DNA of 64,000 nt from Lacinutrix sp. GTDB lineage: Bacteria > Bacteroidota > Bacteroidia > Flavobacteriales > Flavobacteriaceae. Shown piece by piece: positions 55,197 to 64,000 of this stretch. The notes beneath the pieces were generated by a model, which saw only the letters and a list, made by a program, of their open reading frames with translations, was not told where the DNA came from and searched no databases. Within the stretch, counting starts at the first letter, position 1, and each line of letters begins with the position of its first letter. The stretch is from positions 1-64,000 of the forward strand of contig NZ_JAQWGS010000011.1 of NCBI RefSeq assembly GCF_029238095.1, in the 5' to 3' direction. The translations under genes and the position numbers were made by a program.

Positions 55197-55236
55197 GCTA
55201 AAAATGTGCCATTAAAATGTAACTGACAAACTTACA
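55197..55236 (-). promoter_or_regulatory. Candidate sigma-54 promoter and upstream activator site of groES-groEL
   Basis: On the minus strand TGGCAC (55211-55206), five bases, then TAGC (55200-55197) fit the -24/-12 consensus TGGCAC-N5-TTGC with a single mismatch. Immediately upstream, TGTAA and TTACA (55218-55236) form an inverted repeat that could bind an enhancer protein. No TAnnTTTG element is seen in the region. Confidence 0.5.
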
Positions 55237-55262
55237 GATTAAACTCAGGAACAAATAGAAAC

Positions 55263-55295
55263 AAAAAATGCCAACTGAAAAGCTGGCATTTTTAT
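55263..55295 (-). terminator. Terminator of the secG transcription unit
   Basis: On the minus strand AATGCCAGCT pairs with AGTTGGCATT (one mismatch) around a short loop and is followed by a T run, 18 bases after the secG stop codon. Confidence 0.82.
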
Positions 55296-55312
55296 TAAGA
55301 TATATATTGTTT

Positions 55313-55657
55313 TTACTCTTCAGTATTCATTGTTTTTGTAGAATCGTCTGTAGCTGGTGTAGTTGCAGGTTCTACAGGAGTAGAAATAGCATCTGGATCT
55401 AAGGCTTTAGAGTCTTGTACAACTCCACTACGAGTAATAGTTAGGCTTGAAGCCAAAATTAATGCTACTAAAATAGCACCTAATGTCCATGTGCTTTTAT
55501 CTAAAAAGTCTGTTGTTTTCTTTACACCACCTAATTGTTGAGTTCCACCTCCACCAAAAGAGGAAGATAATCCACCACCTTTAGGATTTTGTACCATTAT
55601 TACTACTATTAGTAAAAAAGCTACCACTACGATTAAAATTAATAATATTGTAAACAT
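55313..55657 (-). CDS. secG: Preprotein translocase subunit SecG
   Basis: A 114-residue inner-membrane protein of the SecYEG translocon. It has two membrane helices (residues 1-22 and about 55-75), with the family segment MVQNPKGGGLSSSFGGGG between them. The acidic Thr-rich C-terminus (about residues 85-114) is typical of the Bacteroidota form. It is the last gene of the minus-strand unit with the TPR-like gene and lptE, starting nine bases after the former. Confidence 0.92.
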   Translation of the reverse strand: MFTILLILIVVVAFLLIVVIMVQNPKGGGLSSSFGGGGTQQLGGVKKTTDFLDKSTWTLGAILVALILASSLTITRSGVVQDSKALDPDAISTPVEPATTPATDDSTKTMNTEE

Positions 55658-55666
55658 GTTATTCCT

Positions 55667-56563
55667 TTAATTATTTTGTTCTTGTAATTTTTTAATTGCT
55701 TTAATTTGGTCTGCAAAGAAACCACTTTTTTCTGGATATTTCAAACTTAATATTTTATAAGATTGAATTGCCTTTGTATAGTTTTTTTGCTCAAGGTATA
55801 TACGTGCTAAAGTCTCTGTCATAAGGGCTTCAGGCTGTATCATCTGTGCTTTAGCAATGTTTTGTTTTGATGCTGGTGTTTTTTTAGCGCTTAACTTTGG
55901 GCTTTCCTCAATAAATTTTTCGATAAGTTCAAACTTTTTTGCTCTTGCTAATTTGCTTTTAGACGCTTTAGTTTTATTTTCTTTTGGCTCGTTTTGTAAC
56001 GATTTTTCTTCACGATTAATAGGTGTATAACGCGTTAAGCTTAACCACTCGTTAAAGGAATGGGTTTCGTTTTTATTAAATTCAAGTGGTTTTCCAAGAT
56101 TTAAAACATGTTCTGTTTTTTGTAATGCTTCAGTTTTAGAATTATGATTTTCTGTTTTAGATTGAAATAATCCTGGATCTAAAGTGTCTTTAGTGTCTTC
56201 AATTTGCTGTTTTAAGATAGTGTCTATAACTACACGTTTTTTAATAGAAATGTCTTCTGCATCAACATTAATGTCTAATAAATGACCACTACTTTGCTTG
56301 ATGTATTTAGAGATTTCATTTTGAGTAAATATTTCTGAAGTTATAAAATCGAATAATATACTTCTGTCTGTTGTATAGGCTGCAGTTGTTTTTAAGGCAC
56401 TATTATATTTAAAGCTATCGGCATTTTTTAAGCCTTTTAAATGGAGTGCTCTTGCAGATTGAAAATACGGGAAAGCTTCAATTACATTTTTCAAATCTTG
56501 GGTTTGAGACTTGTTAATGTGTTGAGGTGCTTTAATTATATTTAAAAAATCAGTTTGATTCAT
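55667..56563 (-). CDS. Tetratricopeptide-like protein downstream of lptE
   Basis: A 298-residue, apparently cytoplasmic protein (no signal peptide). The C-terminus holds one recognisable TPR-like unit (TLARIYLEQKNYTKAIQSYKILSLKYPEKS, about residues 255-284). The N-terminus has a helical segment with the pattern AFPYFQSARALHLKGLK; the middle is Lys/Glu-rich and low in complexity. Its conserved position between lptE and secG in Flavobacteriaceae suggests an envelope-biogenesis role, but the function is unknown. It begins one base after the lptE stop codon. Confidence 0.75.
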   Translation of the reverse strand: MNQTDFLNIIKAPQHINKSQTQDLKNVIEAFPYFQSARALHLKGLKNADSFKYNSALKTTAAYTTDRSILFDFITSEIFTQNEISKYIKQSSGHLLDINVDAEDISIKKRVVIDTILKQQIEDTKDTLDPGLFQSKTENHNSKTEALQKTEHVLNLGKPLEFNKNETHSFNEWLSLTRYTPINREEKSLQNEPKENKTKASKSKLARAKKFELIEKFIEESPKLSAKKTPASKQNIAKAQMIQPEALMTETLARIYLEQKNYTKAIQSYKILSLKYPEKSGFFADQIKAIKKLQEQNN

Positions 56564-57070
56564 TTACCACTTCGCTAGAGATGCATTAAAAATATCTTGA
56601 GTAATACGTTCGAAAATCTCATCTAGAGCAGTGTCTTTTAAACTTCCAGAAAGTAGAGCACCTCCTTCGTAATCATAGAAGAAAGAGAAGTTGTTTTCAA
56701 AATCGTCGTCTTCTGCCTTTTTATTATAAAAACGAACACGAACACTAACAGACAGTCTGTTTTGTGCTGCTGTATTATTTGCTGTTGCTGTTGTGGGAGA
56801 GATACGATATTCTGTAATTTCACCTTCGTAAACTAAGTCTCCATTAGAATTAACTAGCTCTAGATTGGTTTGATTTAGAATTAAATCTTGTAATGCAAGT
56901 GTAAAATCTCTATCTAATCCTGGCTCTATTTGAGCAGCTGTATTTTGGAAGTAATTAACTTGAAAAGATTTTACATCGTCTCGAATGTTTGTTCCCGATA
57001 GCGAATAATATCCACAGCTAAAGAGTGAAAGTGTAATTACTAATAAAAGGATATGTTTTGAGTATTTCAT
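56564..57070 (-). CDS. lptE: LptE-family lipoprotein
   Basis: A 168-residue lipoprotein with lipobox LFSCG (Cys residue 19). The body (GTNIRDDVKSFQVNYFQNTA..., LVYEGEITEYRISPTTATANNTAAQNRLSVSVRVRFYNKK) matches the Bacteroidota LptE-like family, the plug of the LptD pore that inserts lipopolysaccharide into the outer membrane. It lies between the sigma-54 activator and the TPR-like gene, which starts one base after its stop codon. Confidence 0.88.
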   Translation of the reverse strand: MKYSKHILLLVITLSLFSCGYYSLSGTNIRDDVKSFQVNYFQNTAAQIEPGLDRDFTLALQDLILNQTNLELVNSNGDLVYEGEITEYRISPTTATANNTAAQNRLSVSVRVRFYNKKAEDDDFENNFSFFYDYEGGALLSGSLKDTALDEIFERITQDIFNASLAKW

Positions 57071-57109
57071 TTACTATTTTACTTGATATGAAATTAAAAT
57101 AACGAAAAA

Positions 57110-58366
57110 TTATAAATCAAATTGTTTAATTTTTCTATAAAGTGTACGTTCGCTAATTCCTAATTCTTCGGCAGCTAGCTTTCGTTTACCACTGTGTCTC
57201 TCTAAAGATTTTTTAATGAGTTCTAATTCTTTATCATGCAAAGATAGGGTCTCTTCTTCCTCTATTTCTTCAGCAAAATGATACTTATCATTAGTTTCTT
57301 TAATATGGTTTTTGGTGGCCTCAGATTTCTCAGGAATAGCTAATACTTGTAAGTCTTCTAAATTGTCTTCTGAAGTGCTTTCGCCATAAATTTTCTCAAT
57401 TAAACTTTGATTGTCTTCTTGCACATCTTTAACGTTACCGTTTTTCATTAACTCCATGGTAAGCTTCTTTAAATCATTTAAATCGGCTTTCATATCAAAC
57501 AAAACTTTGTATAAAATTTCACGTTCGCTACTAAAGTCACTTTCAGACTTAGAGGTTTTTATTACTGCAGGAAGGTTGTTAGATGCTGAAGGTAAATAAC
57601 CGTTTAAAGTAGTTGCAGAAATAGTTCTATTTTCTTCTAAAACCGAAACTTGTTCAGCAACATTTCTTAACTGTCTAATATTACCATTCCAACGGTATTT
57701 TATAAGATTTTGAATAGCCTCTTCTGTTAATTTTATAGTTGGCATTTTGTATTTTAGTGCAAAATCGCTGGCAAATTTTCTAAAGAGTAAATGTATATCT
57801 TCCTGTCGCTCACGAAGAGGAGGAAGGTTTATTTCTACAGTGCTTAATCTGTAGTATAAATCTTCACGAAACTTTTCTTTTTTAATAGCTTCGAACATGT
57901 TAACGTTTGTAGCAGCAACAATACGTACATTAGTTTTTTGTACTTTACTTGAACCTACTTTTATAAACTCACCATTTTCAAGTACACGTAATAAACGTAC
58001 TTGTGTAGTTAATGGCAACTCTCCAACTTCATCTAAAAAAATAGTACCACCATCTGCAACTTCAAAATAACCAGATCGTGTAGCTGTAGCACCTGTAAAA
58101 GCCCCTTTTTCGTGGCCGAAAAGCTCGCTATCTATAGTGCCTTCTGGTATTGCACCACAGTTTACAGCAATATATTTACTGTGTTTTCTATGAGAGAGTT
58201 GGTGAATAATTTTTGGAATACTTTCTTTACCAACACCACTTTCTCCTGTAACCAATACAGAGATGTCTGTTGGCGATACTTGGATTGCTTTTTCAATAGC
58301 ACGATTTAATGTGGCACTATTTCCTATAATCCCGAAACGTTGTTTTGTTGCTTGAATAGATTCCAT
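57110..58366 (-). CDS. Sigma-54-dependent transcriptional activator (no receiver domain)
   Basis: A 418-residue NtrC-type activator. The AAA+ domain begins almost at the N-terminus: Walker [10 protein letters not shown] (about residues 40-48), the sigma-54 contact loop GAFTGA (about residues 90-95) and Walker [15 protein letters not shown] (about residues 108-121) are intact. A long acidic linker (about residues 300-380) precedes a C-terminal Fis-type helix-turn-helix ([23 protein letters not shown]). No receiver or sensor domain is present, so its activity must be set by a partner or its own level. It heads the unit with lptE and secG. Confidence 0.92.
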   Translation of the reverse strand: MESIQATKQRFGIIGNSATLNRAIEKAIQVSPTDISVLVTGESGVGKESIPKIIHQLSHRKHSKYIAVNCGAIPEGTIDSELFGHEKGAFTGATATRSGYFEVADGGTIFLDEVGELPLTTQVRLLRVLENGEFIKVGSSKVQKTNVRIVAATNVNMFEAIKKEKFREDLYYRLSTVEINLPPLRERQEDIHLLFRKFASDFALKYKMPTIKLTEEAIQNLIKYRWNGNIRQLRNVAEQVSVLEENRTISATTLNGYLPSASNNLPAVIKTSKSESDFSSEREILYKVLFDMKADLNDLKKLTMELMKNGNVKDVQEDNQSLIEKIYGESTSEDNLEDLQVLAIPEKSEATKNHIKETNDKYHFAEEIEEEETLSLHDKELELIKKSLERHSGKRKLAAEELGISERTLYRKIKQFDL

Positions 58367-58384
58367 ATTCTTTTTTACTAAACT

Positions 58385-59350
58385 TTAATTTAGGTAGTTA
58401 AAACGTTCATTAATTACAAATGAGAATCCTCCATCGAAACTGTAAGAAATATCTCTTGTAGAAATTCTATTACCAGCATCGTATTGTAAAATAAAATTAT
58501 AAGTATCACCATCTATAGTTGTACTGCTCCAGTTTTTTGTGGCATGAAATTGCGCAATAGGAGAGCCAATTTCATCATCATATTCGTCGCTTAAAAAACT
58601 TAGTAAGTATTGCTCGTCGTAAACTACTTTTAGCGGATTGTTGAAAGTATCGTAACCAAATGAGATTGTACTGTTGTTTTCTCCTGAAAGCACACTATTG
58701 GATACATTACCATCGCTATTGTAAGTTAATTCTTCGGCTTGTATACTTATAGAACTATCAAAAGATTCTTTTTTAATTAACCTTCCAGAATTATCTAAAG
58801 TAAAAACGGTTTCTATTGTAGATCCTACTTCTGTTCTTGTAATTTCATTTCCGCTAAATATAAAATTATAGATATATTCTTCATCAAAAGTAGGGTCTTC
58901 TAAGTCATAATAATTATAGGTTATTTGCGAAATATCATTACCAGAATAGGTAACATAATATTCGTTTGTTACAGTGCCAGAAGGTGTTGTGCTAATATCG
59001 CTAATAATTTGTCCTAGACCATTTCTAGTAATCGTTTGGTTTTCTGTAGCTGGAGGACTTCCTGCAACCGTTAACAAAATATTGCTAGAAGTAATTATGT
59101 TGTTGGTAATAGTAATATCGCTATTTGTTATGGTTTGAATTGGGACTCCAAAAAAAGTAAAACTAATATCTGTATCTAATTCGTAAACTGATAAAGCAAG
59201 ATCTGTACTACCGCTTCCTGGATCTGTAGGATCGTTTGGGTCTGTAAGAATATTAGGATTGTTTAAAATACTAAAATCGCTATCTAAAGGTTCGTTTTCA
59301 CAGCCAGTAAATAAGGCTAAGGTGAATACTATTGCAATTAATTTTTTCAT
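58385..59350 (-). CDS. Lipoprotein with YD-like repeats
   Basis: A 321-residue lipoprotein. The start is put at the ATG complementary to 59348-59350 (MKKLIAIVFTLALFTGC, lipobox Cys at residue 17); an upstream extension to 59416 has no signal. After a Pro/Asp-rich linker, the body has recurring Rhs/YD-like units (ITRNGLGQIISDISTTPSG, FTLDNSGRLIKKESFD, LTYNSDGNVSNSVLSG). Such repeats form extended beta structures. The function is unknown. It lies 14 bases downstream of miaB, on the same strand. Confidence 0.8.
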   Translation of the reverse strand: MKKLIAIVFTLALFTGCENEPLDSDFSILNNPNILTDPNDPTDPGSGSTDLALSVYELDTDISFTFFGVPIQTITNSDITITNNIITSSNILLTVAGSPPATENQTITRNGLGQIISDISTTPSGTVTNEYYVTYSGNDISQITYNYYDLEDPTFDEEYIYNFIFSGNEITRTEVGSTIETVFTLDNSGRLIKKESFDSSISIQAEELTYNSDGNVSNSVLSGENNSTISFGYDTFNNPLKVVYDEQYLLSFLSDEYDDEIGSPIAQFHATKNWSSTTIDGDTYNFILQYDAGNRISTRDISYSFDGGFSFVINERFNYLN

Positions 59351-59364
59351 AAGTATGTGTTTAA

Positions 59365-60807
59365 TTATTTTTTTGAATACCCAACAGCTTTGCCTATTAG
59401 TGTCGCTTTTGTGCAATCTGTTACTTTTACTTTTACAAAATCACCAATATTGTAATTTTCCTTAGGGAAAACGGCAACAATACTGTGTTGGCTTCTTCCA
59501 GACCATTGGTCTTTAGATTTTTTAGATTCTTTTTCTATTAATATTTCTATAGTTTTTCCTAAAAACTCTCGTGTTCTAAACTCACTGTGTTTTAATTGAA
59601 GCGCAATAATCTCGCTTAATCTTCTACTTTTTATTGTTTCTGGAATATTATCTTCAAATTTTCGTTCAGCAAGCGTTCCTGGTCTTTCAGAATACGAGTA
59701 CATGTAGCCAAAGTTGTATTTTACAGACTCTAATAGACTTAGTGTGTCTTGGTGATCGTCTTCGGTTTCAGTAGGGAAACCAGCAATCATATCTTGGCTT
59801 ATTGCACAATCAGGAATAATTTGGCGAATATTATTTATTAATGTAAAATACTCTTCGCGAGTATGCAATCTGTTCATTGCTTTTAAAATTCGGTTACTTC
59901 CGCTTTGAATAGGCAGGTGAATATGGTTGCATATATTATCATATTTAGACATTGTTTTTATGACGTCTAAACTCATATCTTGAGGATTAGAAGTAGAAAA
60001 ACGAATACGCATATTAGGTTGCGCTTCTGCACATATTTGAAGTAATTTCGAAAAGTCTACAGCTGTAGCTTTTTGCATTTCTGTAGCTTTTACAAAATCT
60101 TTTTTTAATCCTCCACCATACCAAAGGTAGCTATCTACATTTTGGCCAAGTAATGTAATTTCTTTATAGCCTTTGTTCCACAAATCGTTTACTTCCTCTA
60201 CAATACTTTGCGGATCTCTGCTACGTTCTCTGCCACGTGTAAAAGGGACAACGCAAAAGGTGCACATATTATCACAACCACGTGTAATAGATACTAATGC
60301 AGTTACTCCATTACTATTTAATCGTACAGGAGAAATATCTCCATAAGTTTCGTCTTTAGATAATACAACGTTTATAGCATCATGTCCATCTTCTACTTCT
60401 GTTAGAAGATTTGGTAAATCTTTGTATGCATCTGGGCCAACAACAAGATCAACTATTTTTTCCTCCTCTAGGAACTTGCTTTTTAAGCGTTCTGCCATAC
60501 AGCCTAAAACACCAACTTTCATTTTAGGGTTTATGCGTTTTACAGCATTATATTTTTCTAGACGCTTTCTAACGGTTTGTTCGGCTTTATCTCTAATGGA
60601 ACACGTATTAACCAATACTAAATCTGCCTCTTCTAAATTAGTAGTAGTATTGTAGCCTTGCTGGTCTAAAATAGAGGCCACAATTTCACTGTCGCTAAAA
60701 TTCATAGCACAACCATAGCTTTCAATAAATAGCTTTTTTGAATTGTTTTCTTTTTGCTCTAAAATTAAAGCAGCTCCTTGTTTGCTTTCGTCTATTGTTT
60801 CTTCCAT
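59365..60807 (-). CDS. miaB: tRNA-2-methylthio-N6-dimethylallyladenosine synthase
   Basis: A 480-residue radical-SAM methylthiotransferase that modifies A37 of tRNAs reading UNN codons. The N-terminal UPF0004 domain has its three Cys (ESYGCAMN, NTCSIRDKA, VLGCMAERL). The radical-SAM cluster motif is RGCDNMCTFCVVPF (CxxxCxxC). A C-terminal TRAM domain binds tRNA. The start is placed at the ATG complementary to 60805-60807, which fits the family; the open frame extends 20 codons upstream through the promoter. Confidence 0.96.
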   Translation of the reverse strand: MEETIDESKQGAALILEQKENNSKKLFIESYGCAMNFSDSEIVASILDQQGYNTTTNLEEADLVLVNTCSIRDKAEQTVRKRLEKYNAVKRINPKMKVGVLGCMAERLKSKFLEEEKIVDLVVGPDAYKDLPNLLTEVEDGHDAINVVLSKDETYGDISPVRLNSNGVTALVSITRGCDNMCTFCVVPFTRGRERSRDPQSIVEEVNDLWNKGYKEITLLGQNVDSYLWYGGGLKKDFVKATEMQKATAVDFSKLLQICAEAQPNMRIRFSTSNPQDMSLDVIKTMSKYDNICNHIHLPIQSGSNRILKAMNRLHTREEYFTLINNIRQIIPDCAISQDMIAGFPTETEDDHQDTLSLLESVKYNFGYMYSYSERPGTLAERKFEDNIPETIKSRRLSEIIALQLKHSEFRTREFLGKTIEILIEKESKKSKDQWSGRSQHSIVAVFPKENYNIGDFVKVKVTDCTKATLIGKAVGYSKK

Positions 60808-60864
60808 AAATTTTTTGAAAACACCATAGGTCAAGTTTTGTGCCTTTTCTTTAAAAGGTAGACG

Positions 60865-60895
60865 CAAAGATAGATTAATTTATAGAATATGACAA
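60865..60895 (-). promoter_or_regulatory. miaB promoter (TTG -33 and TATCTTTG -7)
   Basis: On the minus strand TTG (60895-60893) and TATCTTTG (60872-60865) are separated by 20 bases, an exact match to the Bacteroidota promoter pattern. The leader to the chosen ATG is about 55 bases. Confidence 0.7.
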
Positions 60896-61102
60896 TCTGA
60901 CAGTGTGTTAATTTTTTAATAAGAATTTTAATTCTAAAGCAAATTATATAAAAAACATTTGATTAATTTAAATTTGAAGTAAAAATAAATTCTTATTAAA
61001 ATATATAAAATTACATAGTTTGTAAGGCTTAATTTATAGTTGTTTGAAGCTTAAATTTAGATTGATTTGCTTATAAATTAGGTTCATATATTTTTTTTGA
61101 TA

Positions 61103-61110
61103 TACATTTG
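61103..61110 (+). promoter_or_regulatory. -7 element of topA
   Basis: TACATTTG is an exact TAnnTTTG match, 20 bases before the topA ATG. The -33 position lacks a clear TTG. Confidence 0.5.
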
Positions 61111-61130
61111 TAACCTCAAAAATCCTAAGA

Positions 61131-63635
61131 ATGGCGAAGAATTTAGTAATAGTTGAGTCACCTGCAAAAGCAAAAACAATCGAAAAATTTCTTGGAAAAG
61201 ACTTTAAAGTAGAATCAAGTTATGGGCACATTTCTGATTTGCCTTCCAAAGAATTAGGAGTTGATGTTGATGGTGATTTCGATCCAAAATATCAAGTATC
61301 CTCAGATAAAAAAGCAATTGTAAAAAAATTAAAAGAGTTAGCTAAAAAAGCAGAAATGGTATGGTTAGCTAGTGATGAGGATCGCGAAGGAGAAGCTATT
61401 GCTTGGCACTTAGCAGAATCTCTAGATTTAGATAAAGAGAAAACAAAACGTATTGTTTTTCATGAGATTACTAAGTCTGCAATACAAAAAGCTGTAGAAA
61501 ACCCAAGACAAATAGACTACGATTTGGTAGATGCACAACAAGCAAGACGTGTATTAGATAGGATTGTAGGTTACGAGTTATCTCCTGTATTGTGGAGAAA
61601 AGTAAAAGGAGGATTGTCTGCAGGACGAGTACAATCAGTATCAGTACGACTTATTGTAGAACGCGAACGAGAAATTCAAGATTTTAAAGCCCAAGCATCT
61701 TATAGAGTAGATGCAGAATTTTCTAATGAAGAAGGACAGTCGTTTAAAGCAAAATTACCAAAGTCTATTACTACAAAAGCTGAAGCTCTTAAGTTTTTAG
61801 AAAAAAATGCTAATACTACATTTAAGGTTTCAGATTTAGAAAAAAAACCTGCAAAAAAATCACCTTCAGCACCATTTACAACGTCTACATTACAACAAGA
61901 AGCATCGCGTAAATTGTATTTTTCAGTAAGTAAAACCATGACTATGGCACAACGCCTTTACGAAGCTGGTTTAATTACTTACATGAGAACTGATAGTGTA
62001 AATTTATCTAACGAAGCTAAGCAAGGCGCAGCAAAAGAGATTATTGATGCTTATGGTAAAGAATATGCTAAAGAACGAAATTATAAAGGAAAATCTAAAG
62101 GAGCACAAGAAGCACACGAAGCAATTAGACCTACAAATTTTTCTGTACATTCAGCAGGATTAGATTACGATCAAACAAGATTATACGAGTTAATCTGGAA
62201 ACGTGCTATTGCATCACAAATGAGCGAGGCTAAACTAGAACGTACTAATGTGAAAATAAATGCAGCATCACACAAACAAACCTTTACTGCAAATGGAGAA
62301 GTGATTACATTCGATGGATTTTTAAAAGTCTATTTAGAAGGTACAGACGACGAAGATTTAGAACAACAAGAAGGGATGTTGCCAGCTATGAAGGTTGGTG
62401 AAATATTGTTAAATAATAGTATTACTGCAACAGAGCGCTACACAAGAGCGCCTTATAGGTTTACAGAAGCCTCATTAGTAAAAAAATTAGAAGAGCTAGG
62501 TATTGGTCGTCCATCTACTTATGCACCTACGATATCTACAATTCAAAATAGAAATTATGTAGAAAAAGGAACTATTGATGGTGTAGAACGTGAGTACACA
62601 CAGCTAGTTTTAAATAAAGGACAAGTAAAAGATAATTTGCTTACGGAAAAAGTTGGTAGTGATAAAGGAAAATTAGTGCCAACAGATATTGGTATTATTG
62701 TAACAGACTTTTTGGTTAATCATTTTGAGACTATTTTAGATTATAGTTTTACTGCAAATGTAGAAGATCAGTTTGATGATATTGCAGATGGTAAAGCAGA
62801 CTGGAAAGAAGTTATGAAAACGTTTTACAAAGATTTTCATCCTAAGGTTGTAGATGTTCAAGAAAATGCAGAAAGAGAATCAGGCGAACGTATTTTAGGT
62901 GAAGATCCCAAAACTGGAAAACGTGTGAGTGTGCGTTTAGGTAAATTTGGACCAATGGTGCAAATGGGCGAAGCAGATGATGATGAAAAACCAACGTATG
63001 CAAGTTTAAGTCCAGATCAACAATTGGCAAGTATAACATTTGAAGAAGCTATGGATTTATTTCAGCTTCCAAAAAACTTAGGTAAATATCAAGAACAAGA
63101 AGTCGAAGTTAACAATGGACGTTTTGGACCGTATGTTAAATTTGGAGATGTTTTTGTTTCACTGCCTAAAGGTACCGATCCTTTATCAGTAGAGTTGGAT
63201 GATGCTATTGTTTTAATACAAGAAAAGCAAAAAGCAGATGCTCCTATATATACCTACAAGGATATGCCTGTGCAAAAAGGGAAAGGACGTTTTGGACCAT
63301 TTATTAAATGGAATAATATGTTCATAAATGTTAATAAAAAATACGATTGGGACAATTTATCAGATGACGATATTGTTGAATTAATTGAAACTAAAATTCA
63401 AAAAGAGATAGATAAAGTTATTCATAATTGGGAAGAAGAAGGTATTCGTGTAGAAAAAGCACGTTGGGGAAGATTTAATATTTTACAAGGAAAAGTAAAA
63501 ATAGAATTGCCAAAAACAACAGAGGCTGAAGCTTTAACATTAGAACAAGTAAAAGGAATTATTGAAAAAAATGCACCAAAAAAGAAAACTAGAAAAAAAG
63601 CAGCTCCTAAAAAGAAAACAGCCGCAAAAAAATAA
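61131..63635 (+). CDS. topA: DNA topoisomerase I
   Basis: An 834-residue type IA topoisomerase relaxing negative supercoils. The TOPRIM domain begins NLVIVESPAKAKTIEKFLG (residues 4-22) and has LASDEDREGEAIAWHL near residue 80. The catalytic Tyr is in GLITYMRTDSVNLS (about residue 285). The C-terminal part (about residues 590-800) holds repeated TopA C-terminal units of the type GRFGPYVKFGD and KGRFGPFIKW instead of the Cys4 zinc fingers of E. coli, and a Lys/Ala-rich tail. It has its own promoter and is followed after ten bases by the formimidoylglutamase gene. Confidence 0.96.
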   Translation: MAKNLVIVESPAKAKTIEKFLGKDFKVESSYGHISDLPSKELGVDVDGDFDPKYQVSSDKKAIVKKLKELAKKAEMVWLASDEDREGEAIAWHLAESLDLDKEKTKRIVFHEITKSAIQKAVENPRQIDYDLVDAQQARRVLDRIVGYELSPVLWRKVKGGLSAGRVQSVSVRLIVEREREIQDFKAQASYRVDAEFSNEEGQSFKAKLPKSITTKAEALKFLEKNANTTFKVSDLEKKPAKKSPSAPFTTSTLQQEASRKLYFSVSKTMTMAQRLYEAGLITYMRTDSVNLSNEAKQGAAKEIIDAYGKEYAKERNYKGKSKGAQEAHEAIRPTNFSVHSAGLDYDQTRLYELIWKRAIASQMSEAKLERTNVKINAASHKQTFTANGEVITFDGFLKVYLEGTDDEDLEQQEGMLPAMKVGEILLNNSITATERYTRAPYRFTEASLVKKLEELGIGRPSTYAPTISTIQNRNYVEKGTIDGVEREYTQLVLNKGQVKDNLLTEKVGSDKGKLVPTDIGIIVTDFLVNHFETILDYSFTANVEDQFDDIADGKADWKEVMKTFYKDFHPKVVDVQENAERESGERILGEDPKTGKRVSVRLGKFGPMVQMGEADDDEKPTYASLSPDQQLASITFEEAMDLFQLPKNLGKYQEQEVEVNNGRFGPYVKFGDVFVSLPKGTDPLSVELDDAIVLIQEKQKADAPIYTYKDMPVQKGKGRFGPFIKWNNMFINVNKKYDWDNLSDDDIVELIETKIQKEIDKVIHNWEEEGIRVEKARWGRFNILQGKVKIELPKTTEAEALTLEQVKGIIEKNAPKKKTRKKAAPKKKTAAKK

Positions 63636-63645
63636 ATAATACTGT

Positions 63646-64000
63646 ATGAACTTTAATTTTTTATCTCCAGTTTCAGATGTGGTTCTAGCTCACAACGAGT
63701 TGTTATCAATGCAAGCGCTTGGAAGAAAATTGAAAGTACATTCAGCTCAAAACGGTATTCCTGATCTAGAAGGAGTTTCAGTTGCGCTTATTGGTGTATT
63801 AGAAAACAGAAACGACATTAATTATATAGGCGAAGAGTTTCAGCTTAACGAAATTAGAAAATCTTTTTATGCACTGTTTCCTGGAAGTTGGAATACTAAA
63901 ATAGCAGATTTAGGAGATATAAATAGAGGAGAAGCAGTAGAAGACACTTATTTTGCACTAAAGACAACGGTTTCAATATTAATTCAAAAAAAAGTCATTC
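63646..64000 (+). CDS. Formimidoylglutamase / arginase-family protein (5' part)
   Basis: The first 118 codons of a gene that runs out of the window (start ATG 63646). The N-terminal sequence (MNFNFLSPVSDVVLAHNELL..., VSVALIGVLENRNDINYIG..., IADLGDINRGEAVEDTYFAL) matches the Bacteroidota arginase/ureohydrolase-family protein usually annotated formimidoylglutamase, and which is often found after topA. The metal-binding Asp/His motifs lie beyond the window edge, so the assignment rests on the N-terminal region and gene order. Confidence 0.75.
   Translation, partial: MNFNFLSPVSDVVLAHNELLSMQALGRKLKVHSAQNGIPDLEGVSVALIGVLENRNDINYIGEEFQLNEIRKSFYALFPGSWNTKIADLGDINRGEAVEDTYFALKTTVSILIQKKVI

Larger units (their letters stand above)
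60808..61130. other. Noncoding gap between divergent miaB and topA
   Basis: The 323-base gap is strongly AT-rich with no credible gene. It holds the miaB promoter (60865-60895) and the topA -7 element (61103-61110). I see no terminator, repeat or structured RNA in the middle. Confidence 0.75.

Overview
This AT-rich window (a short stretch near 26.9 kb is visibly GC-richer) looks like chromosome from a gliding member of the Flavobacteriaceae (Bacteroidota). The evidence is gldA, the gldC-gldB pair divergent from nadE, a type IX secretion sorting-domain protein, exosortase XrtF with its membrane partner, GLPGLI and SusC/TonB-type outer-membrane proteins, the bifunctional DAHP synthase/chorismate mutase, and repeated -7 elements of the form TAnnTTTG with almost no Shine-Dalgarno sequences. 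The genus cannot be fixed from the sequence alone. I see no rRNA, phage, transposase, integrase or CRISPR array. There is one tRNA (Tyr, GTA).

Layout. 1-9 kb: 3' end of a membrane pyrophosphatase, an App1-like phosphatase whose start is interrupted, deoxynucleoside kinase, a GLPGLI protein plus outer-membrane barrel pair, and a nitroreductase. 9.1-15.8 kb: tRNA-Tyr, metK under a SAM-II riboswitch, a PagL-like deacylase, an adhesin-like lipoprotein, an MFS transporter and gldA. 15.9-20.1 kb: an aromatic amino-acid operon (prephenate dehydratase, aminotransferase, prephenate dehydrogenase, DAHP synthase/chorismate mutase) preceded by an unannotated 25-codon leader peptide packed with Tyr, Trp and Phe codons and by a terminator/antiterminator, i.e. 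a ribosome-mediated attenuator. 20.2-28.1 kb: rsgA, dtd, a transglutaminase-like protein, a YdjM-type hydrolase, a MazG-like enzyme, aroA, queA and rlmN. 28.2-35.9 kb: a T9SS cargo protein, gldC/gldB, nadE, dnaG (with all four zinc ligands lost), a truncated outer-membrane protein and a polyprenyl synthase. 36-41.5 kb: the cell-shape operon mreB-mreC-mreD-mrdA-rodA. 41.9-44.2 kb: purH and a GAF-type methionine sulfoxide reductase.

44.3-53 kb is the most accessory-looking part: XrtF with its partner; a metal-handling set (HYC_CC_PP protein, HMA-MauE fusion, TonB receptor, periplasmic HMA protein); a GIY-YIG-like protein; and a tight four-gene set of exported proteins led by a CsgG-like protein and closed by a long attC-like inverted repeat. 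53-64 kb returns to core genes: groEL/groES (candidate sigma-54 promoter), secG, a TPR-like protein, lptE, a sigma-54 activator, a lipoprotein, miaB, topA and the start of a formimidoylglutamase.

The strongest discoveries are the all-aromatic attenuator, the SAM-II riboswitch with a competing stem, the zinc-ligand-less primase, and the four-gene exported cluster with its terminal inverted repeat.
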